NCBI RefSeq assembly: GCF_000429045.1
Contig: NZ_AUBC01000004.1
Location: 1-64,000 of the forward strand
Origin: Salinarimonas rosea DSM 21201
GTDB lineage: Bacteria; Pseudomonadota; Alphaproteobacteria; Rhizobiales; Beijerinckiaceae
Reading direction: 5' to 3'
Length of the DNA stretch: 64,000 bases
The position numbers and the translations under genes are program-made. This document shows, piece by piece, positions 25,476 to 35,351 of the stretch. A model generated the notes under the pieces. The model was not told the origin of the DNA and did no database searches. It saw only the letters and a list, made by a program, of their open reading frames with translations. Each line of letters opens with the position of its first letter. Position 1 is the stretch's first letter.

Positions 25476-26537
25476 ATGACGCGACGCGTCGCATTGATTA
25501 CCGGCGTCACCGGCCAGGACGGCGCCTACCTGTCCGATCTGCTGCTCCAGAAAGGCTACGAGGTCCACGGGGTCAAGCGTCGATCCTCCTCGTTCAACAC
25601 CGGGCGCGTGGATCACCTCTACCAGGACCCGCACGAGAAAGACCTGCGGTTTGTCCTCCACTATGGGGACATGACCGACTCGACGAACCTGATCCGCATC
25701 CTGGCGGAGGTGCGGCCCACCGAGATCTACAACCTCGCTGCCCAGAGCCACGTTCAAGTCAGCTTCGAGACTCCCGAGTACACCGCCAACGCGGACGCGA
25801 TCGGCACGCTGCGCCTGCTCGAGGGCATGCGGCTGCTCGGCCTCGAGAACTCGGCGCGCTTCTACCAGGCCTCGACGTCAGAGCTCTACGGCAAGGTCCA
25901 GGAGATCCCGCAGCGCGAGACGACGCCGTTCTACCCGCGCAGCCCCTACGCTGCGGCGAAGCTGTACGCCTACTGGATCACGGTGAACTATCGCGAGGCG
26001 TATGGGATGCACGCCTCCAACGGCATCCTGTTCAACCACGAGAGCCCGCTGCGCGGCGAGACCTTCGTCACGCGCAAGATCACGCGCGCCGTTGCCGCGA
26101 TCGAGCACGGCGTCCAGGACGCCCTCTACGTCGGCAACCTCGACGCCGAGCGCGACTGGGGTCACGCGCGCGAGTACGTCGAAGGCATGTGGCGCATGCT
26201 CCAGCAGGATACGCCAGACGACTACGTCCTCGCCACGGGCGAGAAGCACTCGGTCCGCGAGTTCATCGAGCGCTCCTTTGCCCATATCGGGCGCCCGATC
26301 GTCTGGCGCGGCTCGGGTCTGGAGGAGGTCGGCGTGGAGGAGCGGACCGGGGTCGCGCGGGTCTTCGTCGACGAGCGCTACTTCCGCCCCACCGAGGTCG
26401 AGTTGCTGCTCGGCGATCCGACCAAGGCCCGCGAGAAGCTCGGCTGGTCGCATGAGACCACGTTCGCGCAGCTCGTCGCGGAGATGATGGACGCCGATCT
26501 CGCGCTCGTCGGGCGCGAGCGCGGCCGCACCGCCTGA
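25476..26537 (+). CDS. gmd: GDP-mannose 4,6-dehydratase
   Basis: Converts GDP-D-mannose to GDP-4-keto-6-deoxy-D-mannose, the first step to GDP-L-fucose. The 353-residue SDR protein has the NADP motif [29 protein letters not shown], the [13 protein letters not shown] segment and the catalytic [12 protein letters not shown]. The ATG at 25,476 follows AAGGAGAG; an upstream ATG at 25,428 has no such site. The next gene, fcl, follows 35 bases later. The substrate could come from the mannose guanylyltransferase at the left end of the window. Confidence 0.96.
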   Translation: MTRRVALITGVTGQDGAYLSDLLLQKGYEVHGVKRRSSSFNTGRVDHLYQDPHEKDLRFVLHYGDMTDSTNLIRILAEVRPTEIYNLAAQSHVQVSFETPEYTANADAIGTLRLLEGMRLLGLENSARFYQASTSELYGKVQEIPQRETTPFYPRSPYAAAKLYAYWITVNYREAYGMHASNGILFNHESPLRGETFVTRKITRAVAAIEHGVQDALYVGNLDAERDWGHAREYVEGMWRMLQQDTPDDYVLATGEKHSVREFIERSFAHIGRPIVWRGSGLEEVGVEERTGVARVFVDERYFRPTEVELLLGDPTKAREKLGWSHETTFAQLVAEMMDADLALVGRERGRTA

Positions 26538-26572
26538 GCCGTCTCGTACGACATCCAGACAGGAGAGAGCCC

Positions 26573-27508
26573 GTGTTCGAGCTCGAGGGCAAGTCGGTCT
26601 TCGTCGCCGGTCATGCCGGCATGGTCGGTTCGGCGCTCGTGCGCCGCTGCGAGGCCGAGGGCCTTCGGGTGATCGTCGCCGACCGCCGGAGCGTGGACCT
26701 GCGCGAGCAGGACCAGGTGCGCGCATTCGTGGAGGCGACGAAGCCGCAAGTCGTGCTCCTGGCGGCCGCGAAGGTCGGAGGCATCCAGGCCAACGCCACC
26801 CGGCCGGGGGACTTCCTCTACGACAATCTGATGATCGCGGCGAACGTCATCGAGGCGGCGCGGGTCGCGGGCGTCGAGAAGCTGCTGTTCCTGGGTTCCT
26901 CGTGCATCTATCCGAAGCTCGCGCCCCAGCCGATTTCGGAGGACAGCCTGCTGACCGGGCCGCTCGAGCCGACCAACGAGTGGTACGCCATCGCCAAGAT
27001 CGCGGGGCTGAAGCTCTGCCAGGCCTATCGTCGCCAGCACGGCTGCGACTTCATCGCCTGCCAGCCGACGAACCTCTACGGCCCCAACGACAATTTCGAC
27101 CTCGAGACCTCCCATGTCCTGCCGGCCCTGCTGCGCAAGGCGCACGAGGCGCGCGCGTCGGGCGCCTCGGAGATGGTCGTCTGGGGGACGGGCACGCCGC
27201 GGCGCGAATTCCTGCACGTCGACGACCTCGCCGACGCGTGCCTGCACCTGCTGCGCCACTACAGCGGCGACGACCCGATCAATGTCGGCGTCGGCCGGGA
27301 CCTGACCATCGCGGAACTCGCCCGCCTCGTCTCGGAAACCGTGGGCTTCACGGGTGAGCTCGTCTTCGACACCTCCAAGCCGGACGGGACGCCGCGAAAG
27401 ATCCTCGATGTGGGGCGCCTCCACGCGCTCGGCTGGGAGGCGCGCGTGGGCCTGCGCGAGGGGCTCGCGTCCTATTACGCCTGGTTCAAGGCTCATCACG
27501 CGGCCTGA
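26573..27508 (+). CDS. fcl: GDP-L-fucose synthase
   Basis: Epimerises and reduces GDP-4-keto-6-deoxy-D-mannose to GDP-L-fucose. The 311-residue protein begins [17 protein letters not shown] and has [10 protein letters not shown] with the catalytic Ser, and [10 protein letters not shown] with the Tyr-Lys pair. The GTG start follows an AGGAGAGAG ribosome site. It forms a unit with gmd, so the glycan probably contains L-fucose. Confidence 0.95.
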   Translation: MFELEGKSVFVAGHAGMVGSALVRRCEAEGLRVIVADRRSVDLREQDQVRAFVEATKPQVVLLAAAKVGGIQANATRPGDFLYDNLMIAANVIEAARVAGVEKLLFLGSSCIYPKLAPQPISEDSLLTGPLEPTNEWYAIAKIAGLKLCQAYRRQHGCDFIACQPTNLYGPNDNFDLETSHVLPALLRKAHEARASGASEMVVWGTGTPRREFLHVDDLADACLHLLRHYSGDDPINVGVGRDLTIAELARLVSETVGFTGELVFDTSKPDGTPRKILDVGRLHALGWEARVGLREGLASYYAWFKAHHAA

Positions 27509-27607
27509 GGCCGGGCCCGATCGCCCGCGCCGGCCCGCATTGCGGTGCGGCGGCAGAGCGGGTAGAACCCGCCCGCGCCCAGGCGCCCGGAAGGTTGCAC
27601 ACGCGGC

Positions 27608-28630
27608 ATGATCGTCCTCTTCGTCCTCGCTCTCGCCGCAGCGCTCTCGGCAGCGCTCGTCCTGGCGCTCTTCCCCGTAATGCGCCGCTATGCGCTGGCG
27701 CGACCGAACGCGCGCTCGAGCCACAGGGTGCCGACGCCGCAGGGGGGCGGGATCGCCGTCGTCGGCGCGACGCTCCTCGTGGGTGCGGCCGCCGTCCTGG
27801 TGGTCGGCCTCACACCCGGCGCGGGCACGGAGGTGCTCGTTCTCGCCGGCGCGACGCTGCTCCTCGCGGTGATCGGGGCAGTCGACGACATCCGGCCGCT
27901 CCCCGTGCTTCCACGCCTCGTGCTGCAGGCCGTCTCGGTCGCGGCGGTCGTCCTCGCAGCCAGTGCGACGGGGCGGGTGCTGGGTCTCGACGTTCCGCTC
28001 TGGCTCGAGGTGGCGGTCGCGACCCTCGCAGGGCTGTGGTTCGTGAACCTCACGAACTTCATGGATGGGCTGGACTGGCTCACGGTTGCCGCGATGGTCC
28101 CGACCACGGCGACGATCGCCGCGCTCGGCCAGGCGGGCATCATCGTCGGGCCGCAGGGCCTGGTCGCCGCCGCGCTGCTCGGTGCGCTCCTCGGCTTCGC
28201 GCCGTTCAACCGGCCGGTCGCGCGCCTGTTCCTGGGGGACGTCGGCTCGCTGCCGATCGGCCTCGTGGTGGCCTGGCTGCTGTTCGGCCTCGCGGCGCAG
28301 GGCCATGTGGTTGCCGCGATCCTCCTGCCGCTCTATTCCTGCAGCGACGCGACGCTCACCTTGCTGCGGCGCGCCGCGCGCCGAGAGCCGGTCTGGCAGG
28401 CGCATCGCTCGCACTACTATCAGCGTGCCGGCGATCTCGGCTTCGGCGCGCTCGAGATATCAGGGACGATCTTCGTCGCCAATGTCGTGCTGGCGGTCCT
28501 CGCGGTGGGGTCGATCCTGGTCGAGGGCCTCGCCGCCGACCTCGCGGCACTCGTCCTCGGCGGCGCGGTGGTCGCCGGCTTGCTGCTGCGCTTCGGCCGG
28601 TCGCGTGCGCGCCTCGAGGCCACCCGGTGA
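27608..28630 (+). CDS. Undecaprenyl-phosphate sugar-1-phosphate transferase (WecA/WbpL-like, glycosyltransferase family 4)
   Basis: A 340-residue integral membrane protein with about 10-11 helices. Its cytoplasmic signatures are NARSSHRVPTPQGGGIAV, the aspartates in GAVDDIRPLP, NFMDGLDWL and FLGDVGSLPIG, and the HRSHYYQRA loop of the WbpL/WecA branch. These enzymes place the first sugar phosphate (QuiNAc, FucNAc or GlcNAc type) on the undecaprenyl carrier and so start each repeat unit. A 6-bp hairpin (GCGGGT-AGA-ACCCGC, 27,559-27,573) lies in the 99-base gap before it. Its stop overlaps the GTG of the next gene. Confidence 0.9.
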   Translation: MIVLFVLALAAALSAALVLALFPVMRRYALARPNARSSHRVPTPQGGGIAVVGATLLVGAAAVLVVGLTPGAGTEVLVLAGATLLLAVIGAVDDIRPLPVLPRLVLQAVSVAAVVLAASATGRVLGLDVPLWLEVAVATLAGLWFVNLTNFMDGLDWLTVAAMVPTTATIAALGQAGIIVGPQGLVAAALLGALLGFAPFNRPVARLFLGDVGSLPIGLVVAWLLFGLAAQGHVVAAILLPLYSCSDATLTLLRRAARREPVWQAHRSHYYQRAGDLGFGALEISGTIFVANVVLAVLAVGSILVEGLAADLAALVLGGAVVAGLLLRFGRSRARLEATR

Positions 28631-29553
28631 GCGCGCCCCTCGTCGCATTGACCGGCGCAACCGGCTTCGTCGGTCGTCATCTCCTTTCGGACCTGCGGGC
28701 GCACGGGTATCGCGTGCGCCTGCTGCTGCGCCGCCCGACCGAGGGCGCGCCCGATGCCGATTCCGCCGTCATCGGCGATCTAGCGCGCCCGATGAACATG
28801 TCGCGTGCGCTGGACGGTGTCGACGCGATCGTCCACTCGGCCGGGATCGCCCATGCCATGTCGGGACGTCCGGAGGACGATTACCGCACGGTCAACACGG
28901 AGGCGACGATCGCGCTCGCCCGCGCCGCCGAGCGCTCCGGCGTGCGGCGCTTCGTGTTCCTCTCCTCAGTGCGCGCCCAGACCGGCCCGTGCGCGGACGG
29001 CGTCGTCGACGAGGGTCGCGCGCCGGCGCCGACGGACGCCTACGGGCGCTCGAAGCTCGCGGCCGAGGATGGGCTCACGGGGCTCGGCCTCGACTGGGCG
29101 GCGCTGCGCCCGGTGCTGGTCTACGGCCCCGGCGTGAAGGGCAATATGGCCTCCCTCGTGCGGCTCGCCACCACGCCGTGGCCGCTGCCGCTCGGCGGGC
29201 TGCGCGGCCGCCGTTCACTGCTCGCGCTCGAGAACCTGGCGGAGGCCGTGCGCATCGTCATCGCGGCCGACGGCCGGCTGTGCCGGCCCTACCTCGTGGC
29301 CGACGACGGCGCCTGGACCCTCCCGGAGATGATCGGCGTCATGCGCCGTGGGCGTGGGATGAAGCCCATGCTCGTGCCGGTGCCGCAGGCGCTCGTCGCG
29401 GGCCTGCTGCGTGCCACGGGCCGCGGGGAAGCCGCCGAGCGGCTGACGGGGGATCTCGTCGTCGAGACCCGCGCATTGAAAGCGCTCGGGTGGCGCCCGG
29501 TCGTCGCCACGCCGGACGGCCTCGCCGCGCTCGCGCGGGATCGCGCCGCATGA
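28627..29553 (+). CDS. NAD-dependent sugar epimerase/reductase (SDR family, WbpV-like)
   Basis: A 308-residue extended SDR enzyme starting at GTG. It shows VALTGATGFVGRHLL at the N terminus, VFLSSVRAQTG and the catalytic PTDAYGRSKLAAED pair near residue 140. Homologues next to WbpL-type transferases reduce the 4-keto group made by WbpM-type dehydratases to give UDP-D-QuiNAc or UDP-D-FucNAc. With the dehydratase at 22,633 and the transferase just upstream it makes a consistent three-step start of the repeat unit. It overlaps both neighbours by four bases. Confidence 0.85.
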   Translation: MSAPLVALTGATGFVGRHLLSDLRAHGYRVRLLLRRPTEGAPDADSAVIGDLARPMNMSRALDGVDAIVHSAGIAHAMSGRPEDDYRTVNTEATIALARAAERSGVRRFVFLSSVRAQTGPCADGVVDEGRAPAPTDAYGRSKLAAEDGLTGLGLDWAALRPVLVYGPGVKGNMASLVRLATTPWPLPLGGLRGRRSLLALENLAEAVRIVIAADGRLCRPYLVADDGAWTLPEMIGVMRRGRGMKPMLVPVPQALVAGLLRATGRGEAAERLTGDLVVETRALKALGWRPVVATPDGLAALARDRAA

Positions 29554-30239
29554 GCTTGCGCGGCCGGAGCTGGCGCGGCTCCGCCGGCATCGTCATCTGG
29601 AACGGCGTCGCGCCCGGCGCCGCGGCGGAGTTCGAGCGCTGGCACGACGAGGAGCACCTCGCCGAGCGTCTCGCCATCCCCGGCTTCCTGCGCGCCCGGC
29701 GCGGCGTCGCCGTCGATGGGAGCGCGCGCTACCTGACGCTCTACGACGTGGCGGATGCGTACGCGATCGGGCAGGGCGCGTATCCGGCGCGGCTCGACGC
29801 GCCGACGCCGTGGACGCGCCGGGTCATGCCGCTGATGCGCGACACCGCGCGCATCCTGTGCCGGGTGTCGGAGTCGCTCGGTCGCGGCGAGGGCGCGGGG
29901 GAGGGCGATCGGCTCGTGGCGCTGCGCCTGCCGGAGACCGTATCGCTCGCCGAGGAGGTCCGCGCATCGCTCGCCGGAGAGGCGGCGCGGCTCGTGTCGG
30001 AGGGCCTCCTCGTCTCGGCGACGCTCCTCCTGCGCGACGACGCCCTCACGGCGCGCCGCACGGCCGAGCACGCGCTGCGCGCCGAGCGCGTGGCGACGCC
30101 CGCCGGCGCTCTCGTCGGAGAGGCGCGGGACCACGATGCGGCGACGGCCGCCGCGGGCCGGCTCGCGGGCATCCTCGGCGCGGAGCCGGGCGGGCCGGCA
30201 TGCGTCTACCGCATCCAGGTCGACCGCTCTGCGGGATAG
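29550..30239 (+). CDS. Small protein of the dimeric alpha/beta-barrel (DUF4286/EthD-like) type, unknown
   Basis: A 229-residue protein. The start GSAGIVIWNGVAPGAAAEFERWHDEEH and YLTLYDVADAYAIG resemble ferredoxin-like proteins annotated DUF4286 or EthD-like, probably in two tandem halves (residues about 12-105 and 125-225). No catalytic role is known. The start overlaps the preceding epimerase stop by four bases, so it is co-transcribed with the polysaccharide genes, although nothing ties it to sugar chemistry. The operon ends here, facing the MFS gene on the other strand across 191 bases. Confidence 0.65.
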   Translation: MSLRGRSWRGSAGIVIWNGVAPGAAAEFERWHDEEHLAERLAIPGFLRARRGVAVDGSARYLTLYDVADAYAIGQGAYPARLDAPTPWTRRVMPLMRDTARILCRVSESLGRGEGAGEGDRLVALRLPETVSLAEEVRASLAGEAARLVSEGLLVSATLLLRDDALTARRTAEHALRAERVATPAGALVGEARDHDAATAAAGRLAGILGAEPGGPACVYRIQVDRSAG

Positions 30240-30430
30240 CGCAGCGGGCAGCGCCGGCGCGGGGTATGTGACACGTCTCCTGCAACCTCGTTCGACACCC
30301 GGCACCGCACCGAGCGCCGACGCAGGCCATCTCCTTGCGTGTAGGGGAAGGACGGGGATCGCCGGCGTCGAAAGTCCATCTCCAGGACGCCTTTCGGCCG
30401 GGGCCTCGGGCGCAGCCCCGAGTCGTGCGG

Positions 30431-31885
30431 TCAGTGCGCCGTCGTCGACCGGCCCCGGGGCGACGGCGCCTTCGGCTGCTGCGTCGGTGCGGGGCCGAGG
30501 CTCCGCCTGTGGCCGGACATCTCGGCGCCGGCGTCCGGGTCGAGCCGGGCGAAGACGAAGAACGCGAGACCCGACAGTGCCGCCATGAACAGGAAGGCGG
30601 GCGTGAAGTCCGCCGTGACGAGCCGCGCGTTGCCGGCGAGCGCGCTGAAGGCCTCGAGCGCGAAGGCGGCGATCGTCACGCCCACGGCCAGCGCCACCTG
30701 CTGGACGACGCTCGACAGCGTGGTCGCCTGGCTCATGTCCCGGCGCACCACATCGGCGAAGGACACGGCGTTGAGCGCGGTGAACTGCAGCGAGCGGAAG
30801 CAGCCGCCCAGGAGGAGCAGCGCGAGCATGACGGCGTAGGGCATCTCCGGCCGGAAGATCCCCATCACCGCGATGAAGACGGCGCACACGAGGCTGTTCC
30901 AGACGAGGATCGAGCGGAAGCCGAAGGCGCGGATGATCCGTGCGGCGAGCGTCTTCATGAACAGCGCGCCGGCCGCGGCGGCGAAGGTGATCAGCCCGGA
31001 GCTCAGCGGATCGAGCCCGAAGCCGAGCTGGAGCATCAGCGGCAGCAGGAACGGGATCGCGCCGACCCCGAGGCGGAACAACGCGCCGCCGACGACGCCG
31101 GCGCGGAAGGTCGGCAGGGCCAGGAGCCCGAAGCCCATCACCGGATGCGGGACGCGCCGCGCGTGACGCACGTAGGCCGCGAGCAGCGCCATGCCGAGGC
31201 CGAAGCTCGCGGCGGACGCCCACAGCGGCAGGAGATGGCGCCCGGCGGTGGCGAGGCCGAGCATCGCCAGCGCGAGCCCGGTGCCGAGCATCAGGTAGCC
31301 GCGCCAGTCGAGCGGCGGGGTGTCCTCCTCGCGGACGTTCTCGATGAAGATCGACGCGAGCACCATGCCGAGGAGCCCGATCGGCACGTTGATGATGAAG
31401 ATCCAGCGCCAGGAGAAGGCGGTGGTGATGAAGCCGCCGATCGGCGGGCCGAGCACCGGGCCCACCAGGGCGGGGACGGTGAGGAAGGCCAGCGCCCCGA
31501 CGAGCTCGTTCTTGGGGATGCCGCGCAGGATCACGAGCCGCCCGACCGGCACCATCATCGCCCCGCCCATGCCCTGGAAGAAGCGCGCCGCGACGAAGCC
31601 GCCGAGCGAATCCGCGAAGGCGCAGGCGATCGAGCCCGTCACGAACACGCCGAGCGCCGCGCGGAAGATCGTGCGTGCGCCGAACCGGTCCGCCATCCAG
31701 CCGCTCACCGGGATGAAGACCGCGAGCGCGATCAGGTAGGAGGTGATCGCGAGCTTGAGCGCGATCGGGTCCTCGCCGAGATCGGCGGCGATGGCGGGCA
31801 GGGCCGTCGCGATCACCGTCGAGTCCGTCGTCTCCATGAAGAGGGCGGTCGCGACGATGAGGGGCGCGATGCGGCGATGACGCAC
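30431..31885 (-). CDS. MFS transporter of the DHA2 (EmrB/QacA) family
   Basis: A 484-residue inner-membrane exporter with about 14 helices. It opens RIAPLIVATALFMETTDSTVIATALP, the DHA2 motif with the acidic residues of helix 1, followed by GWMADRFGARTIF (motif A) and GPVLGPPIGG (motif C). Members export drugs and lipophilic compounds by proton antiport. The GTG at 31,885 has GGAGAAAGGA about 9 bases upstream; in-frame starts further up lack such a site and would add a basic tail. It is divergent from the DUF350 gene. A G+C hairpin (CTCGGG / CCCGAG) lies just beyond its 3' end near 30,405. Confidence 0.88.
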   Translation of the reverse strand: MRHRRIAPLIVATALFMETTDSTVIATALPAIAADLGEDPIALKLAITSYLIALAVFIPVSGWMADRFGARTIFRAALGVFVTGSIACAFADSLGGFVAARFFQGMGGAMMVPVGRLVILRGIPKNELVGALAFLTVPALVGPVLGPPIGGFITTAFSWRWIFIINVPIGLLGMVLASIFIENVREEDTPPLDWRGYLMLGTGLALAMLGLATAGRHLLPLWASAASFGLGMALLAAYVRHARRVPHPVMGFGLLALPTFRAGVVGGALFRLGVGAIPFLLPLMLQLGFGLDPLSSGLITFAAAAGALFMKTLAARIIRAFGFRSILVWNSLVCAVFIAVMGIFRPEMPYAVMLALLLLGGCFRSLQFTALNAVSFADVVRRDMSQATTLSSVVQQVALAVGVTIAAFALEAFSALAGNARLVTADFTPAFLFMAALSGLAFFVFARLDPDAGAEMSGHRRSLGPAPTQQPKAPSPRGRSTTAH

Positions 31886-31989
31886 GGGTCGGGTCCTTTC
31901 TCCGACGGCCCGCCGAGGGCCGTGCACGATGGCGCCGGGACTTCTATGCTGGGGCCGCCCGAATCGGGCGTGAGGGTGGGTATAACGCG

Positions 31990-32391
31990 ATGCCGTCGAT
32001 TCTGACCGTCTTGCCGGGTTTCCTTCTCGATTTCGTCCTCGCGACGGCGCTCGTCGCCCTCTATCTTGCGATCTACACATTCGCGACGGCGCACAACGAG
32101 TTCGCCCTGATCCGCCGCAACATCCCCTCCGCGGCCTTGGCGCTGGGCCTGAGCCTGGTGGGCTTCGCGATCCCGCTCTCGTCGGCGATGGTGTTCGCGG
32201 TGACCGTGCTCGACCTCGTGGTCTGGGGCGGCGTCGCGCTCGTCGTGCAGATCGTGGTCTATTTCCTCGTCCGCCTCGTCGTCTCGGACCTCTCCGCGCG
32301 CATCGCCAGGGGCGAGATCGCGCCCGCGCTGTTCCTCGGCGCGGCGAGCGTTTCGGCCGGCCTGATCAACGCCTCGGCGATGCGGTTCTGA
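31990..32391 (+). CDS. DUF350 membrane protein
   Basis: A 133-residue protein with four helices. It contains IYTFATAHNEFALIRRNIPSA and the glycine-rich helix ALGLSLVGFAIPLSSAM, with a later LVVSDLSARIARGEIAPALFLG, the pattern of the DUF350 family (often duplicated; a single unit here). The function is unknown; family members are linked to envelope stress and to YjfL-type operons. It stands alone between two MFS genes, with a TATAAC sequence 7 bases before the ATG. Confidence 0.8.
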   Translation: MPSILTVLPGFLLDFVLATALVALYLAIYTFATAHNEFALIRRNIPSAALALGLSLVGFAIPLSSAMVFAVTVLDLVVWGGVALVVQIVVYFLVRLVVSDLSARIARGEIAPALFLGAASVSAGLINASAMRF

Positions 32392-32563
32392 CGCGGGCGC
32401 GCGCTTCGGCACGACGGAGCCCGGCTTCGTACGCGGGCCCGCGTGCGGCGAGCGACGCGGGCCTGCGGGTGTGTTCCGCAAGCCCCCCATGCGTGCGCGC
32501 TCACTGCACGCCCATTCCGCCGGCGTATAGGATGCGCCTTCCTGCACGGCGGCCGGCGGAGCG

Positions 32564-33778
32564 ATGACGCACAGACCCGACGATCAGCGCGCGATCGCGC
32601 TCACCATCGCGATCTTCGCGGTCGCGGGCTTCGCCTCGACCTTCTCGACGCGCATCGTCGACCCGCTGGTGCCGACGATCGCGGCCGATCTCGCGGCGTC
32701 GGTGAAGTCGATCGCGCTGCTCGCCACCGCCTTCGCGCTCCCCTACGCGCTGATCCAGCCGATCCTCGGCCCGGTCGGGGACGCGGTGGGCAAGCTGCGG
32801 GTGATGCGCGCCTGCGTCGCGGTGCTCGCCGCGAGCCTCGTCGCCTCGGCCTTCGCCCCGGATGCGACGACGCTGTTCGTCCTGCGGGTGATCGCCGGCG
32901 CGGCCGCGGGCGGCGTGATTCCGCTCGCGCTCGCCGCGATCGGCGACCGGGTCGGGATGGAGGGGCGGCAGGTGGCGATCAGCCGCTTCCTCGTCGCGAT
33001 CATCCTCGGCCAGCTCGCCGGCTCCTCCCTCTCGGGCGTGCTCGCGCTGGTGATCGGCTGGCGCGGCGTCTTCGCGCTCGCCGCCGTGCTCGCGGGCGCG
33101 GCGCTCGTCGCCGTCCTGCTCGCGGCGCGGCGCGCGGCCGAGCCGACCGGACGCTTCGACGTCGGCGTCGCGCGCGCCCGCTACCGGATGCTGCTGGCGA
33201 TGCCCCGGGCGCGGGCCCTGTTCGCCTTCGTCTTCGTGGAGGCGGCGGCGCTGTTCGGCCTCTTCCCCTTCGCGGCGGTGCTGCTCGAGCGGCGCGGAGC
33301 CGGTGGGCCGGCGGAGGCGGGCCTCGCGATCGCGGGCTTTGCCATCGGCGGCCTCGTCTATTCCGCGCTGGTGCGCACGCTCCTGCGCTTCTTGGGCATG
33401 CCGCGGATGATCGCCGCGGGCGGGATCGTCGCGGCGCTCGCGGTCTGCGCCCTCGTCTTCGTCGGCGACTGGCGGCTGATGGCGGCGGCGTTCCTGGCGA
33501 TGGGGCTCGGCTTCTACATGATGCACAACTCCTTCCAGACGGCGGTGACCGAGCTCGCCGCCCAGGCGCGCGGCTCGGCGACGGCGCTGCACGCCTGCTT
33601 CTTCTTCCTCGGCGGGGCGCTCGGACCGGCCCTGATCGGCGCGGGCTTCGCGTATATCGGCGAGGGCGCGACGCTCGCCCTCGCCGCGCTGTCGGTCGCG
33701 ATCCTCGGCCCGGTCGCGGGGCTGATCCTGGCGCGGACCGACCCCGCGCGGCGCGTCGATCCGGCGGGGACGCGGTAG
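32564..33778 (+). CDS. MFS transporter (12-TM)
   Basis: A 404-residue major facilitator with 12 predicted helices: TRIVDPLVPTIAADL in helix 1, GPVGDAVGKLRVMR as motif A after helix 2, and a second half with LGFYMMHNSFQTAVTELA. It resembles arabinose-efflux/drug-efflux permeases, but the substrate cannot be inferred. It is separated from the DUF350 gene by 172 bases and followed by the repeat-containing gap before dacF. Confidence 0.82.
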   Translation: MTHRPDDQRAIALTIAIFAVAGFASTFSTRIVDPLVPTIAADLAASVKSIALLATAFALPYALIQPILGPVGDAVGKLRVMRACVAVLAASLVASAFAPDATTLFVLRVIAGAAAGGVIPLALAAIGDRVGMEGRQVAISRFLVAIILGQLAGSSLSGVLALVIGWRGVFALAAVLAGAALVAVLLAARRAAEPTGRFDVGVARARYRMLLAMPRARALFAFVFVEAAALFGLFPFAAVLLERRGAGGPAEAGLAIAGFAIGGLVYSALVRTLLRFLGMPRMIAAGGIVAALAVCALVFVGDWRLMAAAFLAMGLGFYMMHNSFQTAVTELAAQARGSATALHACFFFLGGALGPALIGAGFAYIGEGATLALAALSVAILGPVAGLILARTDPARRVDPAGTR

Positions 33779-33890
33779 CCGGAACGGGCCGGAGGCGGGT
33801 GGGCGGCGATGGCGCTCGTCAGGGAGATCGAACAGAACTGTCAACCAATCAACCGGTCAAATCCGTCAGGGATCTATCCTGTCCGAACAC

Positions 33891-34032
33891 GCCGACCGCC
33901 TCCTCCCGCAGGGGAGGACGGAGGCCGAACGCCGGAGGGTGGGGAGGGCGGCGACGCGGCCCGCCCACACGATCGAACGGCCCCACCGCCCGCGCTTCGC
34001 GCGGACTCCTCCCCTCCGGGGAGGATGCGGGG
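33891..34032. repeat. Paired palindromic repeat (REP/BIME-like), left copy
   Basis: Two modules fill the middle of the 337-base gap 33,779-34,115. Module A (33,891-33,959) has a CTCC...GGGGAGGA hairpin, a GGCC-type hairpin and ends GGGAGGGCGGCGACGCGG. Module B (33,978-34,032) has a CCGCGCTTCGCGCGG hairpin followed by CTCCTCCCC-TCC-GGGGAGGA. Near-identical modules lie at 45,911-46,065 on the opposite strand. Each module pairs a variable hairpin with the shared CTCCTCCCC/GGGGAGGA hairpin. The rest of the gap shows no gene. Confidence 0.75.
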
Positions 34033-34115
34033 CGCCGAACGCCGCGCCCCGCTCGGCGTTGATTTCTCCCCCCGCCTCGCGCAAGGTGCCCGAGGCCTCG
34101 CAACGGAGCAGCGTC

Positions 34116-35345
34116 TTGTCCACCGTGTCTCGTGGCGCGCGCGACACCCTGCGCGCGACCCTCTCTCTCGTCGCCGCCCTCGGGCTCGCGATCGTCACCC
34201 TCGGGCCGCGTCCCGCCGCCGCCTTCGAGACCGCCGCCGAGCAGGCCTTCCTGATCGACGCGGCGACCGGCACCGTGCTCTTCGCCGAGAACGCCGACGC
34301 GCTCATGGTCCCCGCCTCGATGGCGAAGATCATGACGGTCGAGACCATCGCCGAGGAGATGCGCCAGGGGCGCCTGTCCGAGAACGACGTGTTCACGGTC
34401 TCCGAGAACGCCTGGCGCACCGGCGGCGCGCCGTCGGGCGGCTCGACCATGTTCGCGGAGGTGGGCAGCACGATCGCGCTGCCCGACCTCCTGCGCGGCA
34501 TCATCGTGCAGTCCGGCAACGACGCCTCGATCGCCGCCGCGGAGGGGATCGCCGGCTCGGAGGAGGCGTTCGCGCGGATGATGACGCAGCACGCCCGCGA
34601 GATCGGGCTCGAGCGGTCCGTCTGGCGCAACGCCACCGGCTATCACCACCCCGAGCAGGTGACGACGGCCAGAGAGCTGGCGAAGCTGACCCTCCACCTG
34701 ATGGAGGAATCGCCGGAAATCTACGCGATCTTCGGCGAGGAGAGCTTCGCCTGGAACGGCATCACCCAGCGCAACCGCAACGACCTGCTGACCATGAACA
34801 TCGGCGCGGACGGGGTGAAGACCGGCTTCCTCTCCGAGTCCGGCTACGGCCTCGTCGGCTCGGCGGTGCGCGACGGGCAGCGGCTCGTCGTCGTCGTGAA
34901 CGGGCTCGAGACCGCCCGCGCGCGCGCCGAGGAGGCGCGCAAGCTGCTCGACTGGGGCTTTCGCGCCTTCGACCGCCGCCGCCTGTTCGAGGCGGGCGAG
35001 ACGGTCGGCGAGGCGCAGGTCTACGGCGGCGAGACGCCCTACGTGGCGCTCGCCGCGGCGGAGCCGATCGAGATCCTGGTGCCGCGCGGCGACGACCAGC
35101 GCCTGTCCGCGCGCATCGTCTATCGCGGCCCGCTGATGCCCCCGGTAGAGGCGGGCACGCCCGTCGGCGTCCTGCGGGTCACCCGCGGCGACACGCTTGC
35201 GCTGGAGGCGCCGCTCCGGACGGCGGAGAGCGTCGCCCGGGGGCCGGTGTCGCGCCGGGCCATGGACGGGCTCTGGGAGCTCGGCGCGGGCGCGATCCGC
35301 CGCGCCATCTTCGGCGATCCCGATCCCGTCCCGGGAGCCTCGTGA
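34116..35345 (+). CDS. dacF: D-alanyl-D-alanine carboxypeptidase (DacF/penicillin-binding protein 5/6 family)
   Basis: Periplasmic serine peptidase that trims the pentapeptides of peptidoglycan. A TTG at 34,116 has GGAG seven bases upstream and gives a signal peptide (hydrophobic residues about 14-31, cleavage after PRPAAA). A GTG at 34,125 is the alternative. Active-site motifs are SMAK (Ser68, Lys71), SGN (IIVQSGNDASIA) and KTG (GVKTGFLSESG). The C-terminal PBP5 beta domain spans about residues 305-380. It heads the dacF-tmk-holB-metG-tatD-MBL operon, with tmk beginning six bases after its stop. Confidence 0.92.
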   Translation: MSTVSRGARDTLRATLSLVAALGLAIVTLGPRPAAAFETAAEQAFLIDAATGTVLFAENADALMVPASMAKIMTVETIAEEMRQGRLSENDVFTVSENAWRTGGAPSGGSTMFAEVGSTIALPDLLRGIIVQSGNDASIAAAEGIAGSEEAFARMMTQHAREIGLERSVWRNATGYHHPEQVTTARELAKLTLHLMEESPEIYAIFGEESFAWNGITQRNRNDLLTMNIGADGVKTGFLSESGYGLVGSAVRDGQRLVVVVNGLETARARAEEARKLLDWGFRAFDRRRLFEAGETVGEAQVYGGETPYVALAAAEPIEILVPRGDDQRLSARIVYRGPLMPPVEAGTPVGVLRVTRGDTLALEAPLRTAESVARGPVSRRAMDGLWELGAGAIRRAIFGDPDPVPGAS

Positions 35346-35351
35346 GGGGGC

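Noticed and set aside
30240-30430. Intrinsic terminator between the glycan operon and the MFS gene
   Set aside because: A CTCGGG/CCCGAG hairpin exists near 30,405 but has no T-run and is close to the MFS stop; too weak to list as a terminator.
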